The notes: generated by a model not told the origin, from the sequence alone. A stretch of 64,000 bases of DNA from Glandiceps talaboti (GCF_964340395.1 NC_135556.1:9215001-9279000); one strand, 5' to 3'. Positions 1 to 10,975 are shown, counted from the first letter of the stretch. Translations and numbers: made by a program.

Positions 1-54
1 CACACAATACACAGAAAACACACTCATTATGTATGAAGCTGTAAGAACGCAAAA

Positions 55-185
55 TGACGTCATTTGTTGACCTTTGACCTACTTATGATATTTTTTACAT
101 TCAAAACTTTTGAAATATTTTTGTGATTGGCTAATAGTTCATTAAATACAGTATATAAGATTTAAATATGACTTTTAAGTAACTG
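55..185 (+). promoter_or_regulatory. Possible promoter: CRE, DR1, CCAAT and TATA in order
   Basis: A perfect CRE palindrome TGACGTCA lies at 55-62. It is followed at 68-80 by TGACCTTTGACCT, which read on the other strand is a perfect DR1 nuclear-receptor site (two AGGTCA half-sites, 1-base spacer; HNF4/RXR type). An inverted CCAAT box (ATTGG) follows at about 126 and a TATA-like TATATAAG at about 151. A start would be expected near 180. The order and spacing suit an RNA polymerase II promoter, but no confirmed gene starts here, so the function is inferred. Confidence 0.35.
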
Positions 186-250
186 TTACGTTGTTTTATA
201 GGCATTAAGTATTAAGCCTACGGAAAACCCATATTTACCCATAGCAATAC

Positions 251-439
251 ATGGCATTTCGGTTTTCTCGCGATATAACGAAATGCCCAAGGGTGCGCGA
301 GTGGCACCCGTCAGATATGTTATCAGGACACCTTTCTGAGGTGGAATCTGACCCCCCAAAATATAACTATTATTGCATGGTTAACCCCCAAAAACCACCT
401 CTGGCAACTGGACTATACGGAGCTTTCCCTATTTCGTAA
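251..439 (+). CDS. Small hypothetical ORF downstream of the possible promoter
   Basis: This 62-codon ORF starts about 70 bases downstream of the expected start of the promoter-like cluster and ends in TAA. It has no signal peptide, membrane segment or family motif that I recognise. It could be a short reading frame in a first exon or chance. I list it only because of its position. Confidence 0.12.
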   Translation: MAFRFSRDITKCPRVREWHPSDMLSGHLSEVESDPPKYNYYCMVNPQKPPLATGLYGAFPIS

Positions 440-490
440 CATATCTGTTATTATTTTAGTTTTTTTTGTACTGTATCATCATTTGTACTG

Positions 491-912
491 TACCCATCCA
501 TCCATCCATCCGTCCATCCATCTACAGGTAGTTATTTATCCATCCATCTACAGGTAGTTATTTATCCACCCACCCACCCACCCATCCATCCATCCATCCA
601 TCCATCTACAGGTAGTTATTTATCCATCCATCCATCCATCCACCCACCCACCCGCCCATCCATCCATCCACCCACCCACCCACCTATCTATCCATCCATC
701 CATCCATTCATTCATCCATCCATCCATCCATCCATCCATCCATCAACAGGAGCTTTCCCTATTTAGTAACCTATCTTATTTCAATTTTTTGTACTGTACC
801 ATCACTAGTCGATCCATCCATAATCCATCCATCCATTCATCCATCCATCCATCCATCTGCATGCAGTTATTTATCCACCCATCCACCCACCCACCCACCC
901 ACCCACCCCACA
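491..912. repeat. CATC/CACC-type simple repeat with interspersed minisatellite
   Basis: Long runs of CATC and CACC tetramers are interrupted by a recurring segment containing TCTACAGGTAGTTATTTATC (seen near 520, 548 and 603, with a variant near 855). The TACAGGTA core is nearly palindromic. No coding content is visible. Confidence 0.9.
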
Positions 913-1119
913 CCCTGGCCTTGCACTCAACTACCCGTAGTGACTGAATGTATCATACATCGTTCTACCCACTTTTAACAATAAATTGTAAATCTGGCAA
1001 TAGAATGTAACGTCTGTATGCAGAGGTGGGTTATATTTTGTCATGTAATAATCAGAATGGTATGTACTGCGCACATTATACAGAACGCGTGCTACTACGC
1101 TGAGCGTGTTCTCCACCAA

Positions 1120-1121
<2 letters not shown>

Positions 1122-1202
<81 letters not shown>
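1122..1202. repeat. (CA)n(TA)n compound microsatellite
   Basis: About 27 CA dinucleotides run directly into about 13 TA dinucleotides. The reading frames across it are products of the repeat. Confidence 0.97.
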
Positions 1203-1544
1203 GTTTTGGTAGTACTGGAACTCTTTCTTGGGTGTAACTCGGAGTTTCACGCATATTGCGATCATCAGACACTCGAGTGTCTGAGCGTACTGTGTTATAT
1301 ATATATATATGCAAACGCTAGAGTACATAATTATACCGAGTTCTAAATCTACCATGTTTTAATTCTATTCTATCAATTAAAATGGTATTTGAAGATACAT
1401 TACAAAAAAAGTCAAGACGACTGTTAACAGTCTACGCATTGTATATTATACTCAGGCAATAATAAAATTTACAAAGTTAAAAGAAGATTTTCGGTCTCAG
1501 CAAACAATGACCGAGTGACCAATTCTTGAGTACTGTTACAGTTT

Positions 1545-1715
1545 CTATAGTTATAGCGACGACGTTATTAGACTCATGATCAGAGTGTGATATACGTAGG
1601 CGCTAGGCGACATGTATATCAAGGTGTGAATATAAGAAGGAAGTCGAGTGCACTACATCTTGTACATGGTCTATGCTTACCTATACTGTCCAGCCACTTT
1701 GTTTCAGATATTCAA
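1545..1715 (+). promoter_or_regulatory. Duplicated CRE/TATA-like module, copy A
   Basis: This block is repeated almost unchanged at 2325-2495. It holds a degenerate CRE (GACGTTA), then GAATATAAGAAG as a possible TATA box and a downstream segment ending near TTCAAGTGTA. The pairing of CRE and TATA suggests a core promoter. No attached coding exon could be recognised, so it may also be an uncharacterised repeat. Confidence 0.3.
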
Positions 1716-2324
1716 GTGTATAAAGGTATATATATATATAAGTAGTTCGATCGACTGATGATGCATGTTGCTTCAATCCTTCTATCAACGTGAAAAAAAA
1801 AAGTTCGATCGTTTAAAATAATTATTTAGCAATAGTTGAGTAATTCCAAACAGATTTGTACATGTTTCCAGGTGATAGTTGAAACATGTGAAAGCCGCCG
1901 TCAACGTGTTCATCACTGACATGGTGCGGCGGTCGAAATCAACGTGTATAAATTACAGAAACGTACGAATAAAAATCGATAGAAACAATATGAAGACTAA
2001 AAAGCATGAGAACTGGTAAATAGAATTTTCCGTTGAAAGTATGTATTGCAGAGACAGTGAAATGTTGTACAATTTGAATTGCAATTTGAGTTTGTCGTGT
2101 TTATGATATATGCCCATGATAGGGGGTTGGGGGTTGGGGTTGGGTTGAGTTAAACTAAAACGAATAAATTACGTTTCTTGTGCGTCAGTTTTAAAATGAC
2201 ACGGCCCCTAATATGCTGGAGAATGGCCAACATGCCATGAATACCTTCTTTTGTGAACATTCAGGTATTTGAGAATTTTACAAGTTAACTTTCGTTTTAA
2301 TCACTATGGAACTGTTATACAATT

Positions 2325-2495
2325 ATATAGTTATAGCGATGACGTCATTAGACACATGATCAGCGCGTGATATACGTAGGTGACATGTATATCAAGGTGT
2401 GAATATAAGAAGGAAGTCGAGTGCACTACATCTTGTACATGGTCTATGCTTACCTATACCGTCCAGCCACTTCGTTTCAGATATTCAAGTGTACA
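2325..2495 (+). promoter_or_regulatory. Duplicated CRE/TATA-like module, copy B (perfect CRE)
   Basis: This is the second copy of the module at 1545-1715, about 780 bases away. Here the CRE is the perfect palindrome TGACGTCA at 2340-2347, and TATAAGA is at 2404-2410. The region from GACATGTATATCAAGG to the end is nearly identical in both copies. Beyond the last shared bases the two copies diverge at once. Confidence 0.3.
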
Positions 2496-2499
2496 CATA

Positions 2500-4550
2500 T
2501 TTTTCACTTTTTGTCAAGAACTTGAAGGTGCACGTGAGTATGCATATGATTTTTTAAAACATTAGAAATGTACAAAGCCGTAATGATTTCATTGAAGTGT
2601 CATATCGCGCTCAGTGTTGTATTTTACTCACCCAAAAAGATTGTACAAATCAATGTTTTTTTGTTTGAAAGAAAGAAAGAAAAAGAAATAAAGGATGGAT
2701 TGTCCTAGGAACTGAACATTTCGTACACTTAACTTATCGCAAAACACTGTGACAATGAAAAACACAACTACCATCAATTTACGGGCACATAATTCGGCCA
2801 GTTTCCATAGCGGATATACATATATCCTGAATAATTAAATAAGTGTGTGATCGACCTGTACAATTCTCCTGTACACATGAGAGTTATACAAACCCATGTA
2901 CTAGTATCATAATGTACTGGTTCCATTGATCGGGACGGCACAACGCAATTGATTGATTTAAATAAAAGTATTTGACGGTGAAAGCTAAAGTCCTTTGGGG
3001 ACAATTAGTAACTGTGAAAAATAAAAAAAGTGATGACAACATTTTCCTTACATAAACCGACAGTGAATTACAAAACCCAAAACATTCAAAGATTCATGAG
3101 ACAAAAACAATCTCCCTAGAAGGTCTACGAAAAAACCTTTATTTTTTGATCATTTCTTCATCCATCCACACCTCCCTTCCTCCCTTGGCTCACAAGTTCT
3201 TAAAAGTGTTATTAAAATCGTCTTATGTCATTATTCATAACAATCGATGGCGTCAATAAATTTACTTTCAGCACTTTGCAGAACTGCGCAACCCAATGAG
3301 AATCAAGGTAAACCGACCTAATCCGATAGATTATAAGAAGCGAGTAAACTTAAACTACTGAAACTGTGTTGGTAAAAGAAATGACAAGTTCTTTTGTCTA
3401 ATATACGTTAAACTTTATTACCAATGTTTCGACCTGACACAGGTGACAGGAGGTCTTCATCTTCAGGGTCTAAAAGCAATAAAAAAATAAACGAAACGAA
3501 AGTGTGTAAAATAAACAAAACAATCGATAACAGAGGTCTACTACAATAAAAAGTGAAAAAATGAATATACAAAGTGATAAAAACGCGGTAAAAAGTACTG
3601 GAAGAAGTTGAAGACAAAATTTGAGATGTACATATGTAAAACCAATCATAAAATCTGGTATAAGAATGTTAAAAATGAAGAAGAAACAAACTAAAACTTA
3701 CAAAGTAATATATTGTGTCTAGCTAGTAAAAACCAGCAGTGGAAAATGACAACTGCTGGTAAAAACTAAAAAAAAGTCAATTGTACAAATGTTGCATTGC
3801 CAGTGTCCTAAAAGACGGACTGGATTAGCTTTTCCGGTCTCCCTTTACCCTTTTACCTAAGAATGTAAAGTATTTCTTCTTTTTTCAATGCTGTAACAAA
3901 TGGGTAATAAAATAAATGATAAAAAATACCACAGGTAAAACGGTGCCCCCTAAGTTATTACAAAACAGAAGTACGAGGATCCCCAGATGTGTAGTAATGG
4001 ATATAGGCTAAGTTAAGTTCAACTATTATTTTAAGTTCAAGTTGTTTTCGGCAACAAATTTAAACTTACTTAAAACTGTCCACTTTGGTTTTAACATGTT
4101 AACATCCCGAACGTCTCAAGCATACGGATATCTTCAGACTGATTAACTGACGAGCACAGTCTTGTTACCATTACAAAGCCGTAACGATGCCATTGAATTA
4201 TGATAATCATGTTCTCATTTTGTTTTTTACGCATCGAAAGAGGTTGTAAAAAGCATTTCAGAGTCTTATTAAGGAAGAAAAAGTGAAAGGTTTGCTAGCA
4301 GCCAAACAATGCATGACGTCAATTGATCACAAAACGCAAAACAAAACACAGTCTATTTCTCTAGGGCTCTTTTTCATGTAAAAGGTGCCGCTGCAAGCCT
4401 CCATACATAACAACGAGAGATTTCTTTACAAATATATGTGGGCTTTGCGAAAAAGGGGTGAACTAGGAGATACTTATTATTAGTCAGCACGGTCACTATC
4501 TTTCAATCTTGATTATGGGCAGAAACAGCATCCCACATGATAGCTAGTGG
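2500..4550. other. No recognisable gene
   Basis: AT-rich unique-looking sequence with short chance ORFs on both strands. I see no exon, repeat array or RNA gene that can be supported. Confidence 0.5.
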
Positions 4551-4554
4551 GGAG

Positions 4555-4790
4555 GGTGTGTGAGGGGGTGTAAAATCTACTCCCATGGTAAAACCAAAAA
4601 AAACCCCACTCCATGGTAAAAAAACAAACTTCCATGGTGGTGAAACAAAAAAGAACTACTCCCATGAAATAAAAAACTACTCCCACGGTAAAAAAAACTA
4701 TTCCCATGAAATAAAAACTACTCCCGTGGAAAACTAACATACTCCCATGGTAAAAAAAAAAACTTTGGGGGTAGTTTTTATTTCATGTGA

Positions 4791-4828
<38 letters not shown>

Positions 4829-4990
4829 CTACTCCCATGAAATATAAAAACTACTCCCATGGTAAAAAGACTACTCCTGGACCAATGGTAAAACTAAAAA
4901 AAAATTACTCCCATGGTAAAAAAACCTCCTGTTCCCATGGTAAAAAAACAACTCATATGGTTTAAAAAACACTCATGTGTCATCATTAAG
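4555..4990. repeat. CCATGG-rich minisatellite
   Basis: A degenerate tandem repeat built on ACTACTCCCATGGTAAAAA, unit near 20 bases but variable, interrupted by a T-run at about 4794-4820. Most units carry CCATGG or a one-base variant. The short ORFs rich in histidine-glycine-lysine across it are repeat products. Confidence 0.85.
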
Positions 4991-5399
4991 CTTCCGCAGG
5001 TTTCAACCTGTAAATCTCTAACTATCGTTGTTGTTTTTCTTGTATTAATCACAAACATGGTTTTAGCATTGATGAGATATCCATGGTTTCAGAAAACGCG
5101 CACAATCAATCAAACGTTTGACCTAGTGCTTTGACCCCGGACTGAACATCAATCGCGCTCTAACTCTGGTGACACTGCTGACCTATCGATCGACATGCCT
5201 CCAATACGACGTAGAATCAACCCGTATATCAAATCTGGTTACCATGGTAACAAAGCAAAACAAAAACAAAGTACTTAATTTAATGCGTGATATGGAATTA
5301 TGGTCAGTATGTAAATTTCATGTGAATACCATACCAGTCATAATGCTTCCAAGTGTTAGTTTCATTTCGAGCAGTTGAAATCAAATCAACTACGGAGAA

Positions 5400-5790
5400 A
5401 ATTAAAGAAAAGATGCTGAAATTACAGCAATTTTGTAAATCTATTACAGCAAGTCGTAGCACCTTCTAAATTTAGAGGAAAATAAATCAACAGCAATACG
5501 GACAAATATCTGTCAGCTGATATTTGGGAGCTTGGCTTAATTCAATGGGCATTTTTAGTATACACTCCGTATTACTCTGGGACCTCAGAATTGAACCCTG
5601 TCGAATTTGTTTTCGGAAAACTAAAGAAGACACTTTCAAGACCAGAATACAACGCTTTAGCAATATAGACCTTCATCTTGCCGTTCGCCAAGCTCTATGA
5701 GAAATCAAACCGTCAGATGTATTGGGTTATTATCGTAGTGTTGGGTTTTTAGAAATTAATCTGTAAGACTACCTTCCAGCGGAATATTAA
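5400..5790 (+). mobile_element. Fossil of a DDE-type DNA transposon (Tc1/IS630-like)
   Basis: Translated pieces include GTSELNPVEFVFGKLKKTL, which matches the C-terminal catalytic region of IS630/Tc1-type (DDE_3) transposases, where the last acidic residue follows an N-P motif. The reading frame is broken, with at least one in-frame stop and a frame change, so this is a decayed fragment. The stretch at 5415-5510 is shared, on the opposite strand, with about 15830-15930, so two remnants of one family lie 10 kb apart. No terminal inverted repeats were found. Confidence 0.55.
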
Positions 5791-5879
5791 AGCGAACAGA
5801 CTATTTGTGTAAATTTCTACAGGATATAGGTTTTCTAATTCTCACATTTTCATGAGCCATGTTTGGTTTACTTTGTAGT

Positions 5880-7700
5880 TCATTTACGCAGTACTGACAT
5901 TATGGGCTTGAATATTTGAAACTTTCCCTCGTTTGTACGGATTTCGGTAATGATTACATGACTCTGGCCCACACACACCATGGAAGTATACCCTCCATGC
6001 ACACACGGCTTACACGAACGTTTCACACAGTGACTAAAGTCATGACAGTTGTAGAAATACACACAGCGATGGCACTCTAAAAAGTGGATTGAATTTTTAT
6101 GAAGTATTAAACTTTATTTCAACTTCTGAAAAACAAAACAGTTCGATGTGATAAATAAAACCCCACCGTCAACAATATAACATGACAACTTCAAGTGAAA
6201 TTGTTCGCTGTAGAACATTATACTGTACAATGCAGTTGTTGTAAAAACACTATCCAATGAATATTACTGTACTGGAACAGTTACAAATTATTGAACCATG
6301 AAACACTTATCAATAATCAAAATTATCTCTAAATTTGGAAGTGGCTGTTATATTGTTTTGATGAACGGTATGGTATCATACTATCTGCTTCATGTGAACG
6401 ATCAGAAAGAGTGATGTCATCACTAGAGTTAGAACTAGGATCGACCTTTGACCTGATTATCACACTACTAAATACAAACATCGAATGTGGTCGAAACCTT
6501 GATGCATTAAATTTCACCAAACTGGCATTTGACATGCAACATTATGCCATTATGAGATCTATTCATGTAAACTTTTTGTATCTTCAAAACTTCATAAAAT
6601 TGTAGACTGCAATATGTTAATGGCTTTGTCATAACTCACTCACTGTTATCATAATGTGAACTGAACTGAACTTAGTTTGAAATTCTTTGATAAGAACGAA
6701 TATCAACATATGAACATCAAAAACAAACACTTATGATTCAAGTTTGAAAATGTACCTTTAGAGAACCAACAAGCAACACAATAAAATTCAGTTACTATAA
6801 CAAATCTCTTTTTTGAAACTCAAAGTATGCCATATGATTACAGTAACTTCAGTAAAATCAGCCACTTCTGATCACATGGTGGCTATAAAGGGCAGTTTCT
6901 GAATAATTGACTTTACAAAATTCAATGATTATGGTCATAATTTTGATAATATTTGTGAACTGAAAAATATTCAACCCCAAATTTGATAATTTTCATACAT
7001 TTGACATCCAGGCATAAGTTTATCAATTATTATTTTTTTTTTCAGAAAGATTGTTTGGATGAATGCAAATAACTGATAATTTTCCATTTTGATTATTTTA
7101 AATGGTTTGTTGTGTTCACCATAAAGCTTTGTATGGAAGCATGGTTCAACATAGATAACTAATTTTTTAATTTTAATGATAATTATTGATTATTACCAAC
7201 AAAATAATTACACATGTTTACCAGTTGAAAAAAAAAGATACCACGCTGTAGTAATTAATTGGTGTGAATTACAGAGTATAATCAATGTCACCAAGTATAA
7301 AGTATTTGGCATATGTCACTTGTTTAGACACGACAGGAAACAACACTCTCCAGTTCAATTGTTCTTTTACCCTAACATGTGGGTCATAGGTACAGGGTTT
7401 GGCATCCCCTTATCAATATTGCTATTATGTTCAGGTTTAACATATACTAGAAAGTCTATGCATGGAACGCAAACTGTTTTTGCTATTATATAAAATACTA
7501 GTAATTCAACTGACAATCTAATTCTCACTTCAAATATATCAAGTTATCCTTCATTCCAGATATCACTTTAGAATCTCAGTAGAAGTCACCCTTTCACATA
7601 AAAATGTTTACAAATCCCAAAGGAGACGAGCTGATTCATATAATGCTAACCGATTGGTTGTATTTCCATTTTCTACATTTTGTGTCTGTAGTGAGGGTGA
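5880..7700. other. No recognisable gene
   Basis: AT-rich sequence without arrays. The longest frames (for example 105 codons at 7176-7493) have no recognisable domain or exon boundary pattern. Confidence 0.5.
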
Positions 7701-7707
7701 TGTTTCG

Positions 7708-7757
7708 ACTGACTGACTGACTGACTGACTGACTGACTGACTGACTGACTGACTGAG
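7708..7757. repeat. (GACT)n microsatellite
   Basis: About twelve GACT tetramers directly in front of the 42-bp minisatellite region. Confidence 0.95.
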
Positions 7758-9757
7758 TGTTTTCAGGTAGACATTGTGAATTGACAGTTACAGTGTTTCC
7801 ATGGTTTATCATACTTGTAGATCCTACAGGTGGACATAGACTAGAAGCTGGCAGGGTGGTAGATCCTACAGGTGTGCATAGACTAGTAGCTGGCAGGGTG
7901 GTAGATCCTACAGGTGTGCATAGACTAGTAGCTGGCAGGGTGGTGTATCCTACAGGTGTGCATAGACTAGTAGCTGGCAGGGTGGTATATCCTACAGGTG
8001 TGCATAGAGTTGTAGCTGGCAGGGTGGTAGATCCTACAGGTGTGCATAGACTAGTAGCTGGCAGGGTGGTATATCCTACAGGTGTGCATAGACTAGTAGC
8101 TGGCAGGGTGGTAGATCCTACAGATGTGCATAGACTAGTAGCTGGCAGGGTGGTAGATCCTACAGGTGTGCATAGACTAGTAGCTGGCAGGGTGGTAGAT
8201 CCTACAGATGTGCATAGACTAGTAGCTGGCAGGGTGGTATATCCTACAGATGTGCATAGACTAGTAGCTGGCAGGGTGGTAGATCCTACAGGTGTGCATA
8301 GACTAGTAGCTGGCAGGGTGGTAGATCCTACAGATGTGCATAGACTAGTAGCTGGCAGGGTGGTATATCCTACAGGTGTGCATAGACTAGTAGCTGGCAG
8401 GGTGGCAGATCCTACATGTGTACATAGACTAGTAGCTGACAGGGTGGTAGATCATATAGGTGTGCATAGACTAGTAGCTGACAGGGTAGTAGATCCTACA
8501 GGTGTACATAGACTATTAGCTGGCAGGGTGGTAGATCCTACAGGTGTACATAGACTTGTAGCTGGCAGGGTGGTAGATCCTACAGGTGTGCATAGACTAG
8601 AAGCTGGCAGGGTGGTATATCCTACAGGTGTGCACAGACTAGTAGCTGGCATGCAGGTGGTAGATCCTACAGGTGTGCATAGACTAGTAGCTGGCAGAGT
8701 GGTAGTTGCTACAGGTGTACATAGACTAGTAGCTGGCAGGGTGGTAGATCCTACAGGTGTGCATAGACTAGTAGCTGGCAGGGTGGTAGATCCTACAGGT
8801 GTGCATAGACTTGTAGCTGGCAGGGTGGTATATCCTACAGGTGTGCATAGACTAATAGCTGGCAGGGTGGTAGATCCTACAGGTGTGCATAGAGTTGTAG
8901 CTGGCAGGGTGGTAGATCCTACAGGTGTGCATAGACTAGTAGCTGACAGGTTGGTAGATCCTACAGGTGTGCATAGACTAGAAGCTGGCAGGGTGGTATA
9001 TCCTACAGGTGTGCATAGACTAGAAGCTGGCAGGGTGGTATATCCTACAGGTGTGCATAGACTTGTAGCTGGCAGGGTGGTAGATCCTACAGGTGTGCAT
9101 AGACTAATAGCTGGCAGGGTGGTAGATCCTACAGGTGTGCATAGACTAGTAGCTGGCAGGGTGGTAGATCCTACAGGTGTGCATAGAGTTGTAGCTGGCA
9201 GGGTAGTAGATCCTACAGGTGTGCATAGACTAGTAGCTGGCAGGGTGGTGTATCCTACAGGTGTACATAGACTAGTAGCTGGCAGGGTGGTAGATCCTAC
9301 AGGTGTGCACAGACTAGTAGCTGGCAGGGTGGTAGATCCTACAGGTGTGCACAGACTAGTAGCTGGCAGGGTGGTAGATCCTACAGGTGTGCATAGACTA
9401 GAAGCTGGCAGGGTGGTATATCCTACAGGTGTACATAGACTATTAGCTGGCAGGGTGGTAGATCCTACAGGTGTGCATAGACTATTAGCTGGCAGGGTGG
9501 TAGATCCTACAGGTGTACATAGACTATTAGCTGGCAGGGTGGTAGATCCTACAGGTGTGCATAGACTATTAGCTGGCAGGGTGGTATATCCTACAGGTGT
9601 GCATAGACTAGTAGCTGGCAGGGTGGTAGATCCTACAGGTGTGCATATACTAGTAACTGGCAGGGTGGTAGGTCTTACAGGTGTGCATAGACTAGTAGCT
9701 GGCAGGGTGGTAGATCCTACAGGCGTCAACAGACTAGTAGCTGGCAGGGTGGGATGA
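7757..9757 (+). CDS. 666-codon repeat ORF, plus strand (hypothetical)
   Basis: The + strand frame encodes the 14-residue unit VDPTGVHRLVAGRV more than forty times after a short unique start. It ends only a few codons after the array. The near absence of unique flanking sequence and the mostly basic and aliphatic repeat argue that this frame is a by-product of a 42-bp unit without stops. No signal peptide or known domain is seen. The overlapping minus-strand frame is the more plausible protein of the two. Confidence 0.15.
   Translation: MFSGRHCELTVTVFPWFIILVDPTGGHRLEAGRVVDPTGVHRLVAGRVVDPTGVHRLVAGRVVYPTGVHRLVAGRVVYPTGVHRVVAGRVVDPTGVHRLVAGRVVYPTGVHRLVAGRVVDPTDVHRLVAGRVVDPTGVHRLVAGRVVDPTDVHRLVAGRVVYPTDVHRLVAGRVVDPTGVHRLVAGRVVDPTDVHRLVAGRVVYPTGVHRLVAGRVADPTCVHRLVADRVVDHIGVHRLVADRVVDPTGVHRLLAGRVVDPTGVHRLVAGRVVDPTGVHRLEAGRVVYPTGVHRLVAGMQVVDPTGVHRLVAGRVVVATGVHRLVAGRVVDPTGVHRLVAGRVVDPTGVHRLVAGRVVYPTGVHRLIAGRVVDPTGVHRVVAGRVVDPTGVHRLVADRLVDPTGVHRLEAGRVVYPTGVHRLEAGRVVYPTGVHRLVAGRVVDPTGVHRLIAGRVVDPTGVHRLVAGRVVDPTGVHRVVAGRVVDPTGVHRLVAGRVVYPTGVHRLVAGRVVDPTGVHRLVAGRVVDPTGVHRLVAGRVVDPTGVHRLEAGRVVYPTGVHRLLAGRVVDPTGVHRLLAGRVVDPTGVHRLLAGRVVDPTGVHRLLAGRVVYPTGVHRLVAGRVVDPTGVHILVTGRVVGLTGVHRLVAGRVVDPTGVNRLVAGRVG
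7817..9752. repeat. 42-bp tandem repeat, about 46 units, open on both strands
   Basis: The unit reads GTAGATCCTACAGGTGTGCA followed by TAGACTAGTAGCTGGCAGGG and TG, 42 bases. Nearly all units keep this length, so six-frame reading stays in phase. One unit near 8650 carries three extra bases, again a multiple of three. Variation is mainly at a few positions (GTAGAT/GTATAT, GTGCAT/GTACAT, CTAGTA/CTAGAA/CTATTA/GTTGTA). The mosaic order of variants points to repeated duplication of blocks of units. Confidence 0.95.
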
Positions 9758-10002
9758 AAATCAGTGACAGACTGCAGGTGTACTTGCTCAAGTACCTGTT
9801 GGAAAAAAATCAACATGGCCTTGCGTAAATGCATCTTGTTGTAATCTAGTTTATACACTACTTCAATTTGCATGTTCCCTGGTATTTGGTCCTGTTCCCG
9901 GTGTTGGGTATTGCCACCATATTGCTGACTTCTGCCTTGGCTATAAATGTTAGGTATATGCATAGGAAGTGAGTAGGATAGCCCTTTATACATCTTATCC
10001 AC
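8452..10002 (-). CDS. 516-codon Thr/Pro/Ser-rich repeat ORF, minus strand (hypothetical)
   Basis: The frame starts with about 80 unique residues (MDKMYKGLSYS..., including the aliphatic stretch KAMLIFFQQVLEQVHLQSV) and then repeats the 14-residue unit TTLPATSLCTPVGS about 30 times. The repeat is rich in Thr, Ser and Pro with one Cys per unit, which recalls mucin-like secreted or surface proteins; this is analogy, not homology. Two further minus-strand frames lie immediately upstream (10019-10491), so this may be the last exon of a gene or of an old element. No signal peptide is visible at this start. The frame stops inside the array, where units are more degenerate. Confidence 0.3.
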   Translation of the reverse strand: MDKMYKGLSYSLPMHIPNIYSQGRSQQYGGNTQHREQDQIPGNMQIEVVYKLDYNKMHLRKAMLIFFQQVLEQVHLQSVTDFHPTLPATSLLTPVGSTTLPATSLCTPVRPTTLPVTSICTPVGSTTLPATSLCTPVGYTTLPANSLCTPVGSTTLPANSLCTPVGSTTLPANSLCTPVGSTTLPANSLCTPVGYTTLPASSLCTPVGSTTLPATSLCTPVGSTTLPATSLCTPVGSTTLPATSLCTPVGYTTLPATSLCTPVGSTTLPATTLCTPVGSTTLPATSLCTPVGSTTLPAISLCTPVGSTTLPATSLCTPVGYTTLPASSLCTPVGYTTLPASSLCTPVGSTNLSATSLCTPVGSTTLPATTLCTPVGSTTLPAISLCTPVGYTTLPATSLCTPVGSTTLPATSLCTPVGSTTLPATSLCTPVATTTLPATSLCTPVGSTTCMPATSLCTPVGYTTLPASSLCTPVGSTTLPATSLCTPVGSTTLPANSLCTPVGSTTLSATSLCTPI

Positions 10003-10018
10003 GTTGAGTGAATAACCT

Positions 10019-10491
10019 TTATTCTATTGTGGTCCAATGTTTTGTTCTGACCAAGCTGTTTGGCGTTGGCTGTGACAATATGGTCTCCATAGTGAACATA
10101 CTTTTACGTGGTCTATGGGTATCGTCACTTTCATTTCCATCCTCAAATTTATCCGCATCAAATGCCGAATCATCAGAAAGAACAATCTTAGACATAAGCT
10201 TACTTTGCTGTTGACGTGCAGCCTTCTGTTCCAAGGTCAATTTTTTCAGAGACGGGTTTGTTTTTTCTTGATCGACAGTGCTGCTGTCGAATTTCTGTTG
10301 TTGTTCAGTTAAGATATATATTTGTTGTTGCATATTTGACAATGCAACGAAAAAACCACTCCCATGGAGTCAATACAATCCGTCGCTCTACTTTCACGTT
10401 CTTCTTCATACGTCTTTATACTCTCTTCTATACCAAGTTTCAGAAGTAGTTCATCTTGCTGTTTTGTCTCCAAAACAACATCGCTTTTCAA
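10019..10491 (-). CDS. Charged, coiled-coil-like minus-strand coding remnant
   Basis: Two overlapping minus-strand frames lie end to end: 10309-10491 (acidic, with KTYEEERESRATDC) and 10019-10342 (Gln/Lys-rich, QQQSKLMSKIVLSDDSAFDA). Composition is that of a helical, charged protein, unlike the surrounding AT-rich DNA. They are in different frames and the junction near 10320 has no obvious splice sites, so a frameshift is likely. I do not recognise the family. Position suggests it belongs with the repeat frame that begins at 10002. Confidence 0.3.
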
Positions 10492-10519
10492 AGTTCAGAG
10501 TTTTTTTTATCTTTCTCAT

Positions 10520-10520
<1 letters not shown>

Positions 10521-10599
<79 letters not shown>
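10521..10599. repeat. (AGT)n microsatellite
   Basis: About 26 AGT triplets. Confidence 0.97.
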
Positions 10600-10604
10600 T
10601 CTAA

Positions 10605-10975
10605 AGCTGTCTTTTTCCATGCAGGCGGTCGATACAAAACACAGCTACAGGCCAGGTATCGCCTACATATTTTTTTGATTCACATTCACAATCGGATCCA
10701 TGGCAAATTTCATCTTTCCTTTCAATGCTAATTCAACGATGTTAGTTCTCGAATATGTTCACACTCTGTTCACATTCTATGAATACTCCAGACTGCTCAA
10801 ACGACGTCTCTATTGAAAGTCATTAATTACCACTTTTGCTTTCCACTTACACGGAGCATACACATGTAGATGTGTCATAAAATTTGTAGTAGGCAAGTAG
10901 AAATCAAAGCCTATTTGTTACATTGCGTACAAAAGAAGTGAGTATCAATGGTAGATGCGAACCCAAGGATGGAAA
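10605..10975. other. No recognisable gene
   Basis: Ordinary AT-rich sequence. Nothing supportable. Confidence 0.5.

Noticed and set aside
7817-9752. CRISPR-like array
   Set aside because: Units are contiguous 42-bp repeats without unique spacers, in a eukaryotic context.
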